Assembly: GCF_014647195.1 (NCBI RefSeq)
Contig: NZ_BMOS01000028.1
Coordinates: 1-42,841 of the forward strand
Direction of reading: 5' to 3'
Length of the DNA: 42,841 nt
Origin: Oceanobacillus indicireducens
Lineage (GTDB): Bacteria; Bacillota; Bacilli; Bacillales; Amphibacillaceae
Below are positions 32,244 through 42,681 of this stretch, piece by piece. The translations under genes were made by a program, and so were the position numbers. The notes under the pieces were generated by a model. It was not told where the DNA came from, did no database searches, and saw nothing but the letters and a program-made list of their open reading frames with translations. How positions within the stretch are numbered: the first letter of the stretch is position 1; each line of letters opens with the position of its first letter.

Positions 32244-34595
32244 TTGGGGAAAACGAAACATACTGGTCCGGTAAAATTAACGAAGCGACCAGATCCGAGT
32301 CTCTGGGTAAGTAAAGTGCCTTTTGGGCTTGGGAAGGTGAAGCCGCACCATATTCGCGACACGATGAAAGTAGTTTGGGAAAATAAAGATAATCTGCCTT
32401 ATGCTACAAGGATTCTTACGCAGGGTGTCTGTGATGGCTGCGCACTCGGCGTTTCCGGCCTGCAGGATCAGACGCTGAAAGGCCCACACCTTTGTACGAC
32501 TCGTCTCAATGTGCTTCGTCTGAACACGATGCCCGCAATTAAGGAGGAAATCTTGCATTCCGATATAGAAGAATTAAAGAAGCTTTCGAGCACCGAACTG
32601 AGGAAGCTGGGCCGGATTCCGTATCCGCTCATTCGGGAACCGGGAGACGATCGTTTCAGGAGATTATCCTGGGACGCGGCGCTTGACCGGATTGCGCAAA
32701 AAATGCGGTCGCTTGATCCGAAACGATATGGTTTTTATACGACTTCGAGAGGGATTACAAATGAAGTGTATTATACACTAGCAAAGGTTTCCCGTTTTCT
32801 CGGTACAAATAATATTGATAATGCATCACGAATCTGCCACTCACCTTCCAAAACAGCCCTTACGAGATCAGTTGGTGTCGGCGCATCGACTTGTAACTAT
32901 AAAGACTGGATTGGTACAGATGTCCTGCTCTTCTGGGGATCTGTTGCAGCAAACAATCAGCCGGTATCAACGAAATATATGTATGCGGCTAAACGAAAAG
33001 GGACAAAAATCATTATCATCAATCCGTACTATGAACCTGCAATGGATGAATACTGGGTGCCATCGATTCCGGAATCTGCTTTATTTGGGACAAAAATTGC
33101 GGATGACGTGTATCAAGTGAATATTGGCGGTGATATTGCCTTTATGCATGGCATTATGAAGCATTGGTTTGAAATGGAAGAGAATGTCCCTGGTTCTGCG
33201 CTTGACCATGAATTTATTGCGGAACATGTAAACGGTCTGGAAGAACTCAAGCAAAAGGTGGTGGCTTACGATTGGGAAACATTGGAGGCTTCTTCCGGGA
33301 TTACGAAAGAAAGAATGCTAGAATTAGCCCAACTGCTTGCCAAATCAAAATCCGCCGTATTTGTTTGGTCGATGGGTCTCACTCAACACCGCTTTGGAAC
33401 GGATAATGTGTCCCAGGTAGCGAATCTTGCTTTACTTCGTGGCTTTTTAGGGAGAGAACATTGTGGGTTAATGCCAATTCGTGGCCATTCCGGTGTACAG
33501 GGGTCTGGAGAAATGGGAGCAGATCCGTTTGTCTTGCCTGGTGGCGGGATGGATAAGGACAACCGGGAACGGGTCGAACAGATTTGGGGTTTCCCGATTC
33601 CGAAATGGCAAGGTGATATTGTCGGCGTATCCTTGGAAAATGCTTTGCTTCCTGAAAATCATGAACGTCATCTTTCTCTCTATTATTTATCTGGCGGTAA
33701 TTTCCTGGAAACGATGCCGAATCCGGATTTTGTGGAACGTTGCTTAGCGAATATCGATCTCCGAGTGCATCAGGATATCATCTTCAACACATCTACCTTA
33801 GTCGATGCGAAAGAAGCGGTCATTGTTCTTCCAGCCATGACAAGGTATGAGCAAGAAGGGGGAGGAACCTCAACATCGACAGAGCGGATGGTTTATTTTT
33901 CACCAGAGATTAAGGGACCACGGATTGAAGAAGCAAGATGTGAGTGGGAAGTTTATGTGGACTTAGCGAAACGCGTTAAGCCGGAAGAGAGCGATTTAAT
34001 CAATTTCACATCCGCAGCTGAGATTCGAGAAGAAATTGCGAAAGCTGCGCCGAATTATGACGGCATTCAGCATTTGAAGAATCGCGGCGATTTGTTCCAG
34101 TGGGGAGGAGCCTGGCTCTGTGAAGACGGAATATGCCCGACACCGGACGGAAGAGGTAATCTAATTGCGGTGGAAATTCCCGAACACCGGAAGCCGGAAG
34201 GGCATTTCCATGTAACGACGAGAAGAGGAAAACAATTCAATTCAATGATATATGACGAACTAGATCCATTTAATGCAGCGGACCGGGATGATGTACTGAT
34301 GAATGAATTGGATGCAGCAGAACTTGGTGTTGCGGAAGGAGATCCCATTGTTGTCTATAATCAATATGGCATGTATAAAGGGCAAGCGAAGTTCGTAAAT
34401 ATTAAAGCCGGAAATATTGAACTTCATTGGCCAGAGGGGAATGTAGTCATCCCGCAAGGCGTATATGAAGAATTTGCGGGGATACCGGAATATACAACCC
34501 TTGTTATTGTGGAAAAGGCTGATAGTTTCTATGCGCATAAAGATATGAAATATAAAGAGAAGCGGATCGAGGAGCTGGAAATGGAGCCAAGCTAA
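32244..34595 (+). CDS. FdhF/YdeP-family molybdopterin oxidoreductase
   Basis: A 783-residue molybdenum-bis-MGD enzyme of the FdhF/YdeP (formate-dehydrogenase-alpha-like) family. The N-terminus has Cys63-x2-Cys66 (GVCDGC) and Cys84, a reduced iron-sulfur-type motif seen in this family. RICHSPS places Cys198 where formate dehydrogenases have the Mo-ligating Cys/Sec. Typical MGD segments follow (GSVAANNQPVSTKY, RGHSGVQGSGEMGADPF) and a C-terminal molybdopterin dinucleotide-binding domain. It is cytoplasmic, with no Tat signal. The TTG start is backed by GAGGAGGGG. fdhD is 12 bp downstream. The physiological substrate of this family is often unknown. Confidence 0.9.
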   Translation: MGKTKHTGPVKLTKRPDPSLWVSKVPFGLGKVKPHHIRDTMKVVWENKDNLPYATRILTQGVCDGCALGVSGLQDQTLKGPHLCTTRLNVLRLNTMPAIKEEILHSDIEELKKLSSTELRKLGRIPYPLIREPGDDRFRRLSWDAALDRIAQKMRSLDPKRYGFYTTSRGITNEVYYTLAKVSRFLGTNNIDNASRICHSPSKTALTRSVGVGASTCNYKDWIGTDVLLFWGSVAANNQPVSTKYMYAAKRKGTKIIIINPYYEPAMDEYWVPSIPESALFGTKIADDVYQVNIGGDIAFMHGIMKHWFEMEENVPGSALDHEFIAEHVNGLEELKQKVVAYDWETLEASSGITKERMLELAQLLAKSKSAVFVWSMGLTQHRFGTDNVSQVANLALLRGFLGREHCGLMPIRGHSGVQGSGEMGADPFVLPGGGMDKDNRERVEQIWGFPIPKWQGDIVGVSLENALLPENHERHLSLYYLSGGNFLETMPNPDFVERCLANIDLRVHQDIIFNTSTLVDAKEAVIVLPAMTRYEQEGGGTSTSTERMVYFSPEIKGPRIEEARCEWEVYVDLAKRVKPEESDLINFTSAAEIREEIAKAAPNYDGIQHLKNRGDLFQWGGAWLCEDGICPTPDGRGNLIAVEIPEHRKPEGHFHVTTRRGKQFNSMIYDELDPFNAADRDDVLMNELDAAELGVAEGDPIVVYNQYGMYKGQAKFVNIKAGNIELHWPEGNVVIPQGVYEEFAGIPEYTTLVIVEKADSFYAHKDMKYKEKRIEELEMEPS

Positions 34596-34607
34596 GGAGG
34601 GATTCCG

Positions 34608-35420
34608 ATGAGCATTGTCGATGAACCGGGGTGGAAGACGATTAAGATTAAGGGAACCCATCAAGAAAATGTGTCGGAAGCAATAGCGGCAGAGTTTCCC
34701 TTAACCTTGATGCTGGATGGTCATGAGTTTGCGACGATTGTTTGTTCTCCAGGTCAACTGGAAGATTTAGTCGTCGGATTTCTTGCTTCGGAAGGGGTCA
34801 TCCGTACAGCTGCTGAAATAAAAGAGATCCAAGTTGATGTGTATACAGGTTTCTCCCATATCGCACTCCATAAACCAGTGCAACCGGATCAATTTGATCA
34901 CTCCAGCCGTATGATTGGATCTTGTTGCGGGAAAAGCCGCCAGTTTTATTTTAAAAGTGATGCCCGGGTAGCGAAGACGATAACTAGCGAGCTTGAAGTA
35001 ACGGTTGATCAGTGCATGCAATTGATGAAAAGGTTGATGAATAGCTCACCTGAATTTGAACGGACTGGAGGCGTCCATAATGCGGCGCTTGCAACACCAA
35101 CTGATTTATTGTTCACCCGAACAGATATTGGCAGGCATAATGCGCTTGATAAAGTATTTGGGGCCATGCTCCAAGGTAACATTCCTGCAAGGGGAAAACT
35201 TGTTGTCTTCAGTGGGAGAGTCTCGTCAGAAGTATTATTGAAAATTTCAAAAATGGGAATCGGGATTATTTTGTCCAAATCCGCTGTTACAGATCTTGCT
35301 GTGAAACTAGCTGATGAACTTGGAATAACGGTTATTGGATTTTTGCGGGGCGACCGGATGAATATTTATACACGTCCTGACCGTGTGCTTGGTATCGACC
35401 CTTATTTGCAGCGCGATTAG
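34608..35420 (+). CDS. fdhD: Formate dehydrogenase accessory sulfurtransferase FdhD
   Basis: A 270-residue protein that delivers sulfur from a cysteine desulfurase to the molybdenum cofactor of formate-dehydrogenase-like enzymes. The conserved cysteines are in GSCCGKS (Cys106-Cys107), followed by FERTGGVHNAAL and DIGRHNALDKVFG, all FdhD signatures. AAGGAGG is just upstream. The gap to the molybdoenzyme gene is only 12 bp, so the two are co-expressed and FdhD presumably matures that enzyme. Confidence 0.95.
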   Translation: MSIVDEPGWKTIKIKGTHQENVSEAIAAEFPLTLMLDGHEFATIVCSPGQLEDLVVGFLASEGVIRTAAEIKEIQVDVYTGFSHIALHKPVQPDQFDHSSRMIGSCCGKSRQFYFKSDARVAKTITSELEVTVDQCMQLMKRLMNSSPEFERTGGVHNAALATPTDLLFTRTDIGRHNALDKVFGAMLQGNIPARGKLVVFSGRVSSEVLLKISKMGIGIILSKSAVTDLAVKLADELGITVIGFLRGDRMNIYTRPDRVLGIDPYLQRD

Positions 35421-35470
35421 TCATGTGCTACCATTTTTGTGATAAGTTGTGATGTGAAGGAGGATGTGAC

Positions 35471-35704
35471 TTGATTAAAGTATTACTATTTGCTGAATTA
35501 CAGGAAACAACTGGGAAGTCGAATCTGGATATTCCAGTACAAAATATCACTGTCCAGCAATTGAAAGAAAAACTTAAAACAAATTATCCACAGCTGAATT
35601 TACATGACGTGATGACAGCTATTAATGAAGAATATGCGAGAGAAGATGACGCAATTACGTCAGGTGATACCGTTGCTTTTATTCCTCCGGTCAGTGGTGG
35701 TTAA
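35471..35704 (+). CDS. moaD: Molybdopterin synthase small subunit MoaD
   Basis: A 77-residue beta-grasp, ubiquitin-like sulfur carrier ending in the required Gly-Gly (PPVSGG). It is thiocarboxylated at the C-terminus and donates sulfur to form the molybdopterin dithiolene. The TTG start follows GAAGGAGGATG. The large subunit moaE is absent from this window. It lies between fdhD and mobA in the same direction, with short gaps, consistent with an operon. Confidence 0.93.
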   Translation: MIKVLLFAELQETTGKSNLDIPVQNITVQQLKEKLKTNYPQLNLHDVMTAINEEYAREDDAITSGDTVAFIPPVSGG

Positions 35705-35710
35705 TTTGGC

Positions 35711-36289
35711 ATGGTGATGGGAACTATTGTTGGTGTAATTCTAGCAGGTGGGAAATCACGTAGATTCGGAAGTCCCAAATCGTTTGCGGTGAAAGATAAC
35801 AAAGCATTTTTTCAGTGGTCGCTTGATGCGATTACACCAGTTGTTGATGAAACGATTCTTATTACAAATCAAGACCTGGAAGGAAAGTTTCCACGAGAAT
35901 TGGAAGTGGAGATTGTTACCGATATGGAAAAGTTTGCCGGGAAAGGTCCGCTTGCTGGGCTATATACTGCAATGCAAGAGAAAAAAGCTTGTTGGTATGC
36001 GGTTATACCAACAGATGTCCCGTTTATGGCAAAGGAAGTTTTCGAGCGATTACTAACGGAAAGAAAGGGAGTACAAGCGGTAATTCCAGTAGTTAATGAA
36101 AGACTGCAACCATTGATTGGACTTTATCATCATACACTTAAACAACGAATCAAGATATTGCTCGAAACGGATAGATTGCATATGCGTGCACTGCTAGATG
36201 AAGCGGACGTGAAATATGTGCCGTTTTCTGATGAATTGCCTTTTATTAACATAAATCGGTTAGAGGACTATAACAGCCATATTCGATGA
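35711..36289 (+). CDS. mobA: Molybdenum cofactor guanylyltransferase MobA
   Basis: A 192-residue nucleotidyltransferase that joins GMP to molybdopterin to make the guanine dinucleotide cofactor needed by FdhF-type enzymes. It starts with VGVILAGGKSRRFGSPKSF, the GTP-binding signature of the family. It also has a later IPTDVPFM segment with the metal-binding Asp. ATG 35711 lies only 6 bp after moaD; an alternative ATG at 35717 is possible. The presence of mobA with fdhD fits a bis-MGD enzyme as the client. Confidence 0.92.
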   Translation: MVMGTIVGVILAGGKSRRFGSPKSFAVKDNKAFFQWSLDAITPVVDETILITNQDLEGKFPRELEVEIVTDMEKFAGKGPLAGLYTAMQEKKACWYAVIPTDVPFMAKEVFERLLTERKGVQAVIPVVNERLQPLIGLYHHTLKQRIKILLETDRLHMRALLDEADVKYVPFSDELPFININRLEDYNSHIR

Positions 36290-36307
36290 GGGATCGAGGG
36301 ATTAGTG

Positions 36308-36820
36308 ATGCATGAGGAGCATAAAACACTTGCGCCAAATTTCATTAATTGCGCAGTGTTAACGATTAGTGACACAAGAAATAAGCAAAATGACAAGAGT
36401 GGAAAACTGATTATTGATTTATTGAATAACGATAAACATGAGGTTACTTGTTATGAAATTGTCCCGGATGATGCGGAAGTCATTAAAGCAACAATGAAAT
36501 TACTAGTTAAAAATCAGTCGGTAGATGCGATTATACTAAATGGAGGTACTGGAATTGCTGCTAGGGATGTGACGATTGAAGCGGTGCAGCCTCTTTTTGC
36601 AAAAGAATTGCCGGGATTTGGCGAATTGTTCCGGATGATTAGTTACGAAGAGGATATTGGAAGTGCAAGTATGTTGTCCCGAGCGACATGCGGATCCATT
36701 AATCACCGTCTCGTCTTCATCATACCTGGTTCAACAGGAGCCGTCCGACTAGCGATGGAGAAACTTATCCTACCAGAAATCGCTCATGGCGTTCATGAAC
36801 TGAAAAAGGATTTAAGCTGA
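36308..36820 (+). CDS. moaB: Molybdenum cofactor biosynthesis protein MoaB
   Basis: A 170-residue MoaB/Mog-type protein that adenylylates molybdopterin before metal insertion. Landmarks are AVLTISDTRNKQNDKSGKLI and LNGGTGIAARDVTIEA, the molybdopterin-binding motifs. ATG 36308 follows GAGGG by 7 nt; a GTG three bases earlier is less likely. The gene ends inside a terminator hairpin shared with the convergent moaC. Confidence 0.92.
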   Translation: MHEEHKTLAPNFINCAVLTISDTRNKQNDKSGKLIIDLLNNDKHEVTCYEIVPDDAEVIKATMKLLVKNQSVDAIILNGGTGIAARDVTIEAVQPLFAKELPGFGELFRMISYEEDIGSASMLSRATCGSINHRLVFIIPGSTGAVRLAMEKLILPEIAHGVHELKKDLS

Positions 36821-36867
36821 GATTACAAGCGGAGTATCAAGACTTCCGCTTGTAATCTCCGCTTTTT
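36819..36867 (+). terminator. Terminator formed by the 3' ends of moaB and moaC
   Basis: A perfect 15-bp stem (36819-36833 with 36845-36859) includes the moaB stop. Its second arm and T-run (36863-36867) lie in moaC coding sequence. On the plus strand it is a clear terminator. Confidence 0.8.
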
Positions 36868-37325
36868 CCGCCGCTTTTTTGGAGCAGATAGGTTTCTCCG
36901 ATTACAATTCCTTTATCAATTGCCTTACACATATCATAGATAGTTAAGGCGGCTGTCGTAACGGCAGTTAGTGCTTCCATTTCCACGCCGGTATTGCCGA
37001 TTGTTTTTACTTCCGCTAGAATAATTAATTCATAGTCTCCTGAATCCGATCGATTCCATTCAAACTGAATAGAAACACCACTGATTGGAATCGGATGACA
37101 CATTGGAATCAAGTTGGATGTTTGCTTCGTCCCCATGATGCCGGCAACTTCTGCAACCCCAAGGACATCTCCTTTTTTATTCTTCTGTTCCACAATATTG
37201 TTATAGATCTCCTGAGACATCTTCACACTAGATCTTGCTGTTGCTGTACGATTGGTTGCCTGCTTTTCTGTTATATCGACCATCCTGGCCCGTCCTTGCT
37301 CATCGAAATGCGTAAACTCCTGCAT
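36837..37325 (-). CDS. moaC: Cyclic pyranopterin monophosphate synthase MoaC
   Basis: A 162-residue enzyme that converts the MoaA product into cyclic pyranopterin monophosphate. Family motifs are MCHPIPI and [29 protein letters not shown], containing the active-site Lys/Asp environment. The start at 37325 (MQEFTHFDE) is preferred because GAGGGGG lies 6 nt upstream; two earlier in-frame ATGs are too close to it. It converges on moaB and its coding end forms part of the shared hairpin. Confidence 0.94.
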   Translation of the reverse strand: MQEFTHFDEQGRARMVDITEKQATNRTATARSSVKMSQEIYNNIVEQKNKKGDVLGVAEVAGIMGTKQTSNLIPMCHPIPISGVSIQFEWNRSDSGDYELIILAEVKTIGNTGVEMEALTAVTTAALTIYDMCKAIDKGIVIGETYLLQKSGGKSGDYKRKS

Positions 37326-37575
37326 ATTCATCCCCCTCATATCTGTTTATTACAGTTTAATGAATTGCGTTCTTGTTGACAAATATCAACGTAACCCAGT
37401 GCTAAAGTCTTTCTTTTAAATAAATACTTGAACCATTTCTAAAAAAAGGCTCACCAGCGGCCTGTGGGAAGGCGCGGTCGTGAAAGCCGGAAAGAAGGTT
37501 TCCGTTCATGTTTCTTAATTATACCCCAAATAAAATAAGTGATTACGCCTTTTTGTCACTAGTTTTTTAAATATC
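37326..37575. other. Intergenic region between moaC and uvrB
   Basis: The minus strand carries a structured stretch at 37442-37510. It has a small hairpin (CGGAAA/TTTCCG), then a longer G/C-rich imperfect hairpin (GGCTTTCAC... / ...GTGAGCC) followed by seven U. That is an intrinsic-terminator geometry about 115 nt before moaC. It could be an attenuator or the end of a small RNA. I could not match it to a known riboswitch. Confidence 0.4.
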
Positions 37576-37595
37576 AAACGAATAGACGTTCGTTT
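37576..37595 (+). promoter_or_regulatory. LexA (SOS) box of the uvrBA operon
   Basis: AAACGAA-N6-TTCGTTT is an extended palindrome containing CGAAT-N4-GTTCG, one mismatch from the Bacillus SOS consensus CGAAC-N4-GTTCG. A -10 (TAAAAT, 37623-37628) lies 28 bp downstream. Confidence 0.85.
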
Positions 37596-37658
37596 TTCTT
37601 TAATTATTTCATCCGTTTGTGGTAAAATAGTTACTAGATATTTAGGGAGGCAGAACTC

Positions 37659-39641
37659 GTGAATAATAAGTTTGAACTCGTATCGAATTACGAACCGGCT
37701 GGTGATCAGCCACAAGCAATCGACGAACTTGTGCAAAAGGTTTTGGCAGGTCAAAGACACCAAACACTACTTGGTGCAACTGGAACAGGGAAAACATTTA
37801 CCGTATCGAACGTGGTAAAGGAAATCAACCGTCCGACATTAGTAATTGCTCATAATAAAACCTTAGCGGGTCAACTATATAGTGAGTTTAAAGAGTTTTT
37901 CCCAAATAACGCAGTAGAATATTTTGTCAGTTATTATGACTATTATCAGCCAGAAGCTTATGTACCATCAACAGACACTTTCATTGAAAAAGATGCAAGT
38001 GTTAACGATGAAATAGATAAACTCCGGCACTCCGCAACCTCGGCTCTGTTTGAGCGCGAGGATGTACTTATTGTTGCCAGTGTATCCTGTATTTACGGTC
38101 TCGGTAGTCCAGAAGAGTATGGTAGTCAAGTCCTTTCCTTACGAATGGGGATGGAGAAGGACCGTGACCAGTTATTACGGGATCTAGTAGATATACAATA
38201 TGCAAGAAATGATATCGAATTCCAGCGGGGGACGTTCCGCGTTCGTGGTGATTCGGTGGAAATTATCCCTGCATCCAGGGAAGAACATTGTATCCGGATT
38301 GAATTTTTTGGTGATGAAATCGATCGAATTCGTGAGGTGGATGCCCTAACCGGCGAAATTATCGGTGATAGGGAACACGTGGCAATTTTCCCGGCATCTC
38401 ACTTCGTTACCCGCGAAGATATTATGAAAAAAGCAATTCAGAACATCGAAAAAGAGCTGGAAGAACGTTTGAAAGTATTACGTTCAGAAAATAAACTGCT
38501 GGAAGCGCAGCGGATTGAACAGCGGACGAATTATGATCTTGAGATGATGCGTGAGATGGGCTTTTGTTCCGGAATCGAGAACTATTCCCGGCATCTTACA
38601 TTAAGAGAGGCTGGAGCGACCCCGTATACATTGCTTGATTATTTCCCAGATGACTTTTTAGTCGTTATTGATGAGTCCCATGTTACATTACCGCAAATTC
38701 GGGGGATGTATAATGGAGACCAGGCAAGAAAGCAAGTGCTTGTCGATCATGGTTTCCGGCTGCCATCCGCACTTGATAACCGGCCACTTCGTTTTGAAGA
38801 ATTCGAAGAGAAGACGAACCAGCTCATTTATGTGTCAGCAACACCAGGTCCCTATGAACTGGAGCATACTCCGGAAATGACGGAACAAATTATCCGACCG
38901 ACGGGATTACTTGATCCGAAAATTGAAGTACGTCCTATCGAAGGGCAAATTGATGACCTGATTGAAGAAATCAATGAACGGACCGAAAGGAATGAACGGG
39001 TCCTGGTCACAACACTAACGAAGAAAATGTCAGAGGATTTGACCGACTATTTGAAGGAGCTTGGTATAAAAGTAGCCTACTTACATTCAGAAATTAAAAC
39101 CCTCGAACGAATCGAAGTTATTCGCGATTTACGGGTTGGAAAATATGATGTTTTGATTGGAATCAACCTACTTCGGGAAGGATTAGATATACCGGAAGTT
39201 TCGCTTGTCGTTATTCTGGATGCGGATAAAGAGGGCTTCCTGCGCTCTGAACGTTCCCTTATTCAAACGATCGGCCGTGCTGCCCGTAATGAAAAAGGGG
39301 AAGTTATTATGTATGCCGACAAGATTACGGATTCGATGCAGAAGGCAATAGATGAAACAAATCGTAGACGGCAAATCCAGATTGCCTATAATGAAGAACA
39401 TGGAATTACACCAAAAACAATCAAAAAAGATATTCGCGATGTCATAAAAGCAACGATTGAAGCAGCAGACGAAGAAACAGAAGAGAAGAAAATTACTAGC
39501 TTTGCCCAAGTTACGAAGAAGAATCGCCCGCAAGTTATCGAACAACTCGAGAAGGAAATGCGGGAAGCAGCAAAAGCGCTTGATTTTGAAAAAGCAGCAG
39601 AGCTTCGTGATATTGTTTTCGAACTTAAAGCGGAAGGATGA
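37659..39641 (+). CDS. uvrB: Excinuclease ABC subunit B
   Basis: A 660-residue helicase-like damage-verification subunit of nucleotide excision repair. It has Walker A GATGTGKT (39-46), the beta-hairpin segment [12 protein letters not shown] that probes DNA, the DESH-type motif DESHVTLPQ, helicase motifs V/VI ([23 protein letters not shown]) and a C-terminal UVR motif that contacts UvrC. The length is standard. The GTG start follows GGGAGG by about 9 nt. uvrA overlaps by 4 nt, and the LexA box indicates SOS induction of both. Confidence 0.97.
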   Translation: MNNKFELVSNYEPAGDQPQAIDELVQKVLAGQRHQTLLGATGTGKTFTVSNVVKEINRPTLVIAHNKTLAGQLYSEFKEFFPNNAVEYFVSYYDYYQPEAYVPSTDTFIEKDASVNDEIDKLRHSATSALFEREDVLIVASVSCIYGLGSPEEYGSQVLSLRMGMEKDRDQLLRDLVDIQYARNDIEFQRGTFRVRGDSVEIIPASREEHCIRIEFFGDEIDRIREVDALTGEIIGDREHVAIFPASHFVTREDIMKKAIQNIEKELEERLKVLRSENKLLEAQRIEQRTNYDLEMMREMGFCSGIENYSRHLTLREAGATPYTLLDYFPDDFLVVIDESHVTLPQIRGMYNGDQARKQVLVDHGFRLPSALDNRPLRFEEFEEKTNQLIYVSATPGPYELEHTPEMTEQIIRPTGLLDPKIEVRPIEGQIDDLIEEINERTERNERVLVTTLTKKMSEDLTDYLKELGIKVAYLHSEIKTLERIEVIRDLRVGKYDVLIGINLLREGLDIPEVSLVVILDADKEGFLRSERSLIQTIGRAARNEKGEVIMYADKITDSMQKAIDETNRRRQIQIAYNEEHGITPKTIKKDIRDVIKATIEAADEETEEKKITSFAQVTKKNRPQVIEQLEKEMREAAKALDFEKAAELRDIVFELKAEG

Positions 39642-42532
39642 GCATGTACATGCCAGAGAAAAAACAAATTGTAGTACAAGGAGCGAGAGAGCATAACTTA
39701 AAAGGGATAGATGTGACGATACCGAAAAATAAATTGGTCGTCGTCACAGGTCTATCCGGTTCAGGGAAATCCTCTCTCGCCTTTGATACGATCTATGCAG
39801 AAGGACAAAGACGTTATGTTGAGTCATTGTCCGCCTATGCCAGAATGTTTCTAGGTCAAACGAATAAACCGGATGTAGATGTGATTGAAGGCTTATCACC
39901 GGCGATTTCAATTGACCAGAAAACGACAAGTAACAACCCGAGATCAACCGTTGCAACTGTAACGGAAATTTATGATTATTTACGATTGTTATATGCGCGA
40001 GTAGGACATCCAACATGTCCGATTCACGGCATTGAAATCACTTCACAAACGGTTCAACAGATGGTCGACCGCGTGATGGAGTATCCAGAACGGACGAGAA
40101 TGCAGATTCTTGCTCCTGTTGTTTCTGGAAGAAAGGGGGAGCATGTCAAGGTATTAGAGAAGCTCCGTCAAGAAGGTTATGTTCGCTTGCGAATTGACGG
40201 CGAGATGCGGGAAATCCATGAAGATATTAGTCTTGAGAAGAATAAGAAACATTCGATTGAAGTAGTCATCGACCGAATTGTCGTTAAACCGGACATTGAA
40301 GGCCGGCTTGCAGACTCGATTGAAACGGGGCTCCGGTTAGGTGAGGGGCGGATAATTGTTGATGTGATCGGTGAGGAAGAACTCATATTCAGTGAGGATC
40401 ACTCGTGTCCGATTTGCGGATTTTCCATTGGAGAAATTGAGCCAAGGCTATTCTCTTTTAATAGTCCGTTCGGGGCTTGTCCAACTTGTGATGGACTTGG
40501 TACGAAACTTGAAGTTGACCTAGACCTTGTGATCCCTGACTGGGATTTAACACTTGAGGAGCATGCGATTGTACCTTGGAAGCCCATTAGCTCTCAATAC
40601 TACCCTCAGCTTTTAAAGAGTGTGTGTGACCATTACGGTATACCAATGGATATTCCGGTTAAAGATATCCCGAAAAAACAAATGGACATCATTTTATATG
40701 GGAGCGGCAAAGAGAAAATTCGTTTTTATTTCAAAAATGACTTCGGAAAAGTCCGTGACGTGGATATTATCTTTGAAGGTGTGATGAATAACATCAACCG
40801 CCGATACCATGAAACGTCATCTGACTTTACAAGAGAGACATTGGAGAAATATATGGCGGTAAACAATTGTAAGACTTGTAAAGGACACCGCCTGAAAAAA
40901 GAAGCGTTATCTGTTCTCATTGACGGTAAACATATTAGCAAGATCACCGAGTATTCTGTTGTGGACGCAATGGATTTCATTAAAAATCTGAAGCTCTCTG
41001 AAAAAGAACAACAGATTGCTAAACTCGTCCTTAAAGAAATTGAGAATCGGCTAAGCTTTTTAAATAATGTCGGGCTGGATTATTTAACACTTTCCCGTTC
41101 AGCAGGAACACTTTCCGGCGGAGAAGCACAGCGAATCCGTCTCGCAACTCAGATCGGTTCCGCTTTAACAGGTGTTCTTTATGTGTTGGACGAACCATCT
41201 ATTGGCTTGCATCAGCGTGATAATGATAAGTTGATTGAATCATTGAAAAAAATGCGTGACCTTGATAATACGTTAATTGTCGTTGAGCATGATGAAGATA
41301 CAATGCTTGCAGCGGATTGGCTCATCGATATTGGTCCAGGTGCAGGTGAACATGGCGGTAAGATTATCGCAAGTGATACTCCGGAAAATGTGATGAATGA
41401 TGATGAATCCCTAACTGGCAGATATTTGGCTGGTAAAGAATTCATTCCGTTACCGGCAACAAGGCGGAAACCGGATGATCGTTATATAGAAGTCATTGGG
41501 GCCGAAGAAAATAACTTGAAAAAAGTAAACGCGAAAATTCCAATCGGATTATTCAATGTAGTGACAGGTGTTTCAGGGTCAGGCAAAAGTACCCTCGTAA
41601 ATGAAATAATCTATAAAGCCTTGTCCACAAAGCTTTACCGTGCTCGTTTACGGAAACCGGGTAAGCATAAAGAAATTAAAGGCATCGAATATCTAGATAA
41701 AATCATTGAAATCGATCAGTCACCGATTGGTAGAACCCCGCGTTCAAATCCGGCAACCTATACGGGTGTATTCGATGATATCCGTGATGTATTTGCCCAG
41801 ACGAACGAAGCGAAAATCCGTGGTTATAAAAAAGGACGGTTCAGCTTTAATGTAAAAGGCGGCCGTTGCGAAGCATGTAAGGGTGACGGGATTATTAAAA
41901 TTGAAATGCATTTTCTCCCGGATGTTTACGTCCCGTGCGAGGTCTGTCATGGACAGCGTTATAACCGGGAGACGCTAGAAGTGAAATATAAAGGTAAAAG
42001 TATTGCTGATGTTTTGGATATGCGAGTAGAGGAAGCACGTGAATTCTTCAGCGCAATTCCTAAAATTAAGCGTAAAATCGAGACAATCTATGACGTCGGC
42101 CTTGGTTATATAAGACTGGGTCAACCTGCAACGACTTTATCTGGCGGGGAAGCTCAACGCGTGAAGCTTGCAAGTGAACTCCATAAACGTTCAAACGGGA
42201 AATCCTTGTATATTCTGGACGAACCGACAACAGGTCTCCACACAGATGACATTAAACGATTATTGACGGTGCTTCATCGCCTTGTTGAAAATGGTGATAC
42301 TGTACTAATCATCGAACATAATCTCGATGTCATTAAAACTGCCGACCATATTATCGACTTAGGTCCTGAAGGTGGAGCAGGTGGCGGGAAGGTTATTGCG
42401 ACTGGAACACCTGAGGACATCGCCCGAAAATCGGATAAATCCTACACAGGAAAATACTTGAAACCCATCCTGGAGCGTGACCGGAAACGGATGGATGAAA
42501 GAATGAAGGAAAAAGAAACATTAAGCAATTAA
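39638..42532 (+). CDS. uvrA: Excinuclease ABC subunit A
   Basis: A 964-residue ABC-type DNA damage sensor. It has two ATPase modules (Walker [10 protein letters not shown] at 38-46 and GVSGSGKST in the second half; signature [12 protein letters not shown] and [12 protein letters not shown]). Two zinc modules are seen: CPIC...CPTC in the first half and CEAC...CEVC in the second. It loads UvrB on lesions. Its ATG overlaps the uvrB stop (ATGA), so the two are translationally coupled; nearby ATGs at 39644 and 39650 are alternatives. A strong terminator follows. Confidence 0.97.
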   Translation: MSMYMPEKKQIVVQGAREHNLKGIDVTIPKNKLVVVTGLSGSGKSSLAFDTIYAEGQRRYVESLSAYARMFLGQTNKPDVDVIEGLSPAISIDQKTTSNNPRSTVATVTEIYDYLRLLYARVGHPTCPIHGIEITSQTVQQMVDRVMEYPERTRMQILAPVVSGRKGEHVKVLEKLRQEGYVRLRIDGEMREIHEDISLEKNKKHSIEVVIDRIVVKPDIEGRLADSIETGLRLGEGRIIVDVIGEEELIFSEDHSCPICGFSIGEIEPRLFSFNSPFGACPTCDGLGTKLEVDLDLVIPDWDLTLEEHAIVPWKPISSQYYPQLLKSVCDHYGIPMDIPVKDIPKKQMDIILYGSGKEKIRFYFKNDFGKVRDVDIIFEGVMNNINRRYHETSSDFTRETLEKYMAVNNCKTCKGHRLKKEALSVLIDGKHISKITEYSVVDAMDFIKNLKLSEKEQQIAKLVLKEIENRLSFLNNVGLDYLTLSRSAGTLSGGEAQRIRLATQIGSALTGVLYVLDEPSIGLHQRDNDKLIESLKKMRDLDNTLIVVEHDEDTMLAADWLIDIGPGAGEHGGKIIASDTPENVMNDDESLTGRYLAGKEFIPLPATRRKPDDRYIEVIGAEENNLKKVNAKIPIGLFNVVTGVSGSGKSTLVNEIIYKALSTKLYRARLRKPGKHKEIKGIEYLDKIIEIDQSPIGRTPRSNPATYTGVFDDIRDVFAQTNEAKIRGYKKGRFSFNVKGGRCEACKGDGIIKIEMHFLPDVYVPCEVCHGQRYNRETLEVKYKGKSIADVLDMRVEEAREFFSAIPKIKRKIETIYDVGLGYIRLGQPATTLSGGEAQRVKLASELHKRSNGKSLYILDEPTTGLHTDDIKRLLTVLHRLVENGDTVLIIEHNLDVIKTADHIIDLGPEGGAGGGKVIATGTPEDIARKSDKSYTGKYLKPILERDRKRMDERMKEKETLSN

Positions 42533-42540
42533 TCAATTAC

Positions 42541-42586
42541 AAACACCCCAGACACCTAGCTTTCAGCAGTTTTGGGGTGTTTTTAT
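42541..42586 (+). terminator. Terminator after uvrA
   Basis: A 10-bp stem (AAACACCCCA / TGGGGTGTTT) around a 22-nt loop is followed by TTTT. Confidence 0.88.
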
Positions 42587-42603
42587 ATCCTAAACACTAC
42601 ACA

Positions 42604-42681
42604 CTTTCATTCAGCGTAAGTATTTTGTGCATTCATTTAATTTGGCGCTCTAATCGCCGTTCAGTTTCCCGGAGGACGGAT
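42604..42681. repeat. Dispersed repeat, left module (copy 2)
   Basis: From CTTTCATTCAGCGTAAGTAT to GGAGGACGGAT it aligns in direct orientation with 15971-16045. Confidence 0.7.

Noticed and set aside
37442-37510. Moco riboswitch upstream of moaC.
   Set aside because: The expected conserved tetraloop/receptor-like blocks could not be aligned on either strand; only a terminator-like structure is supported.
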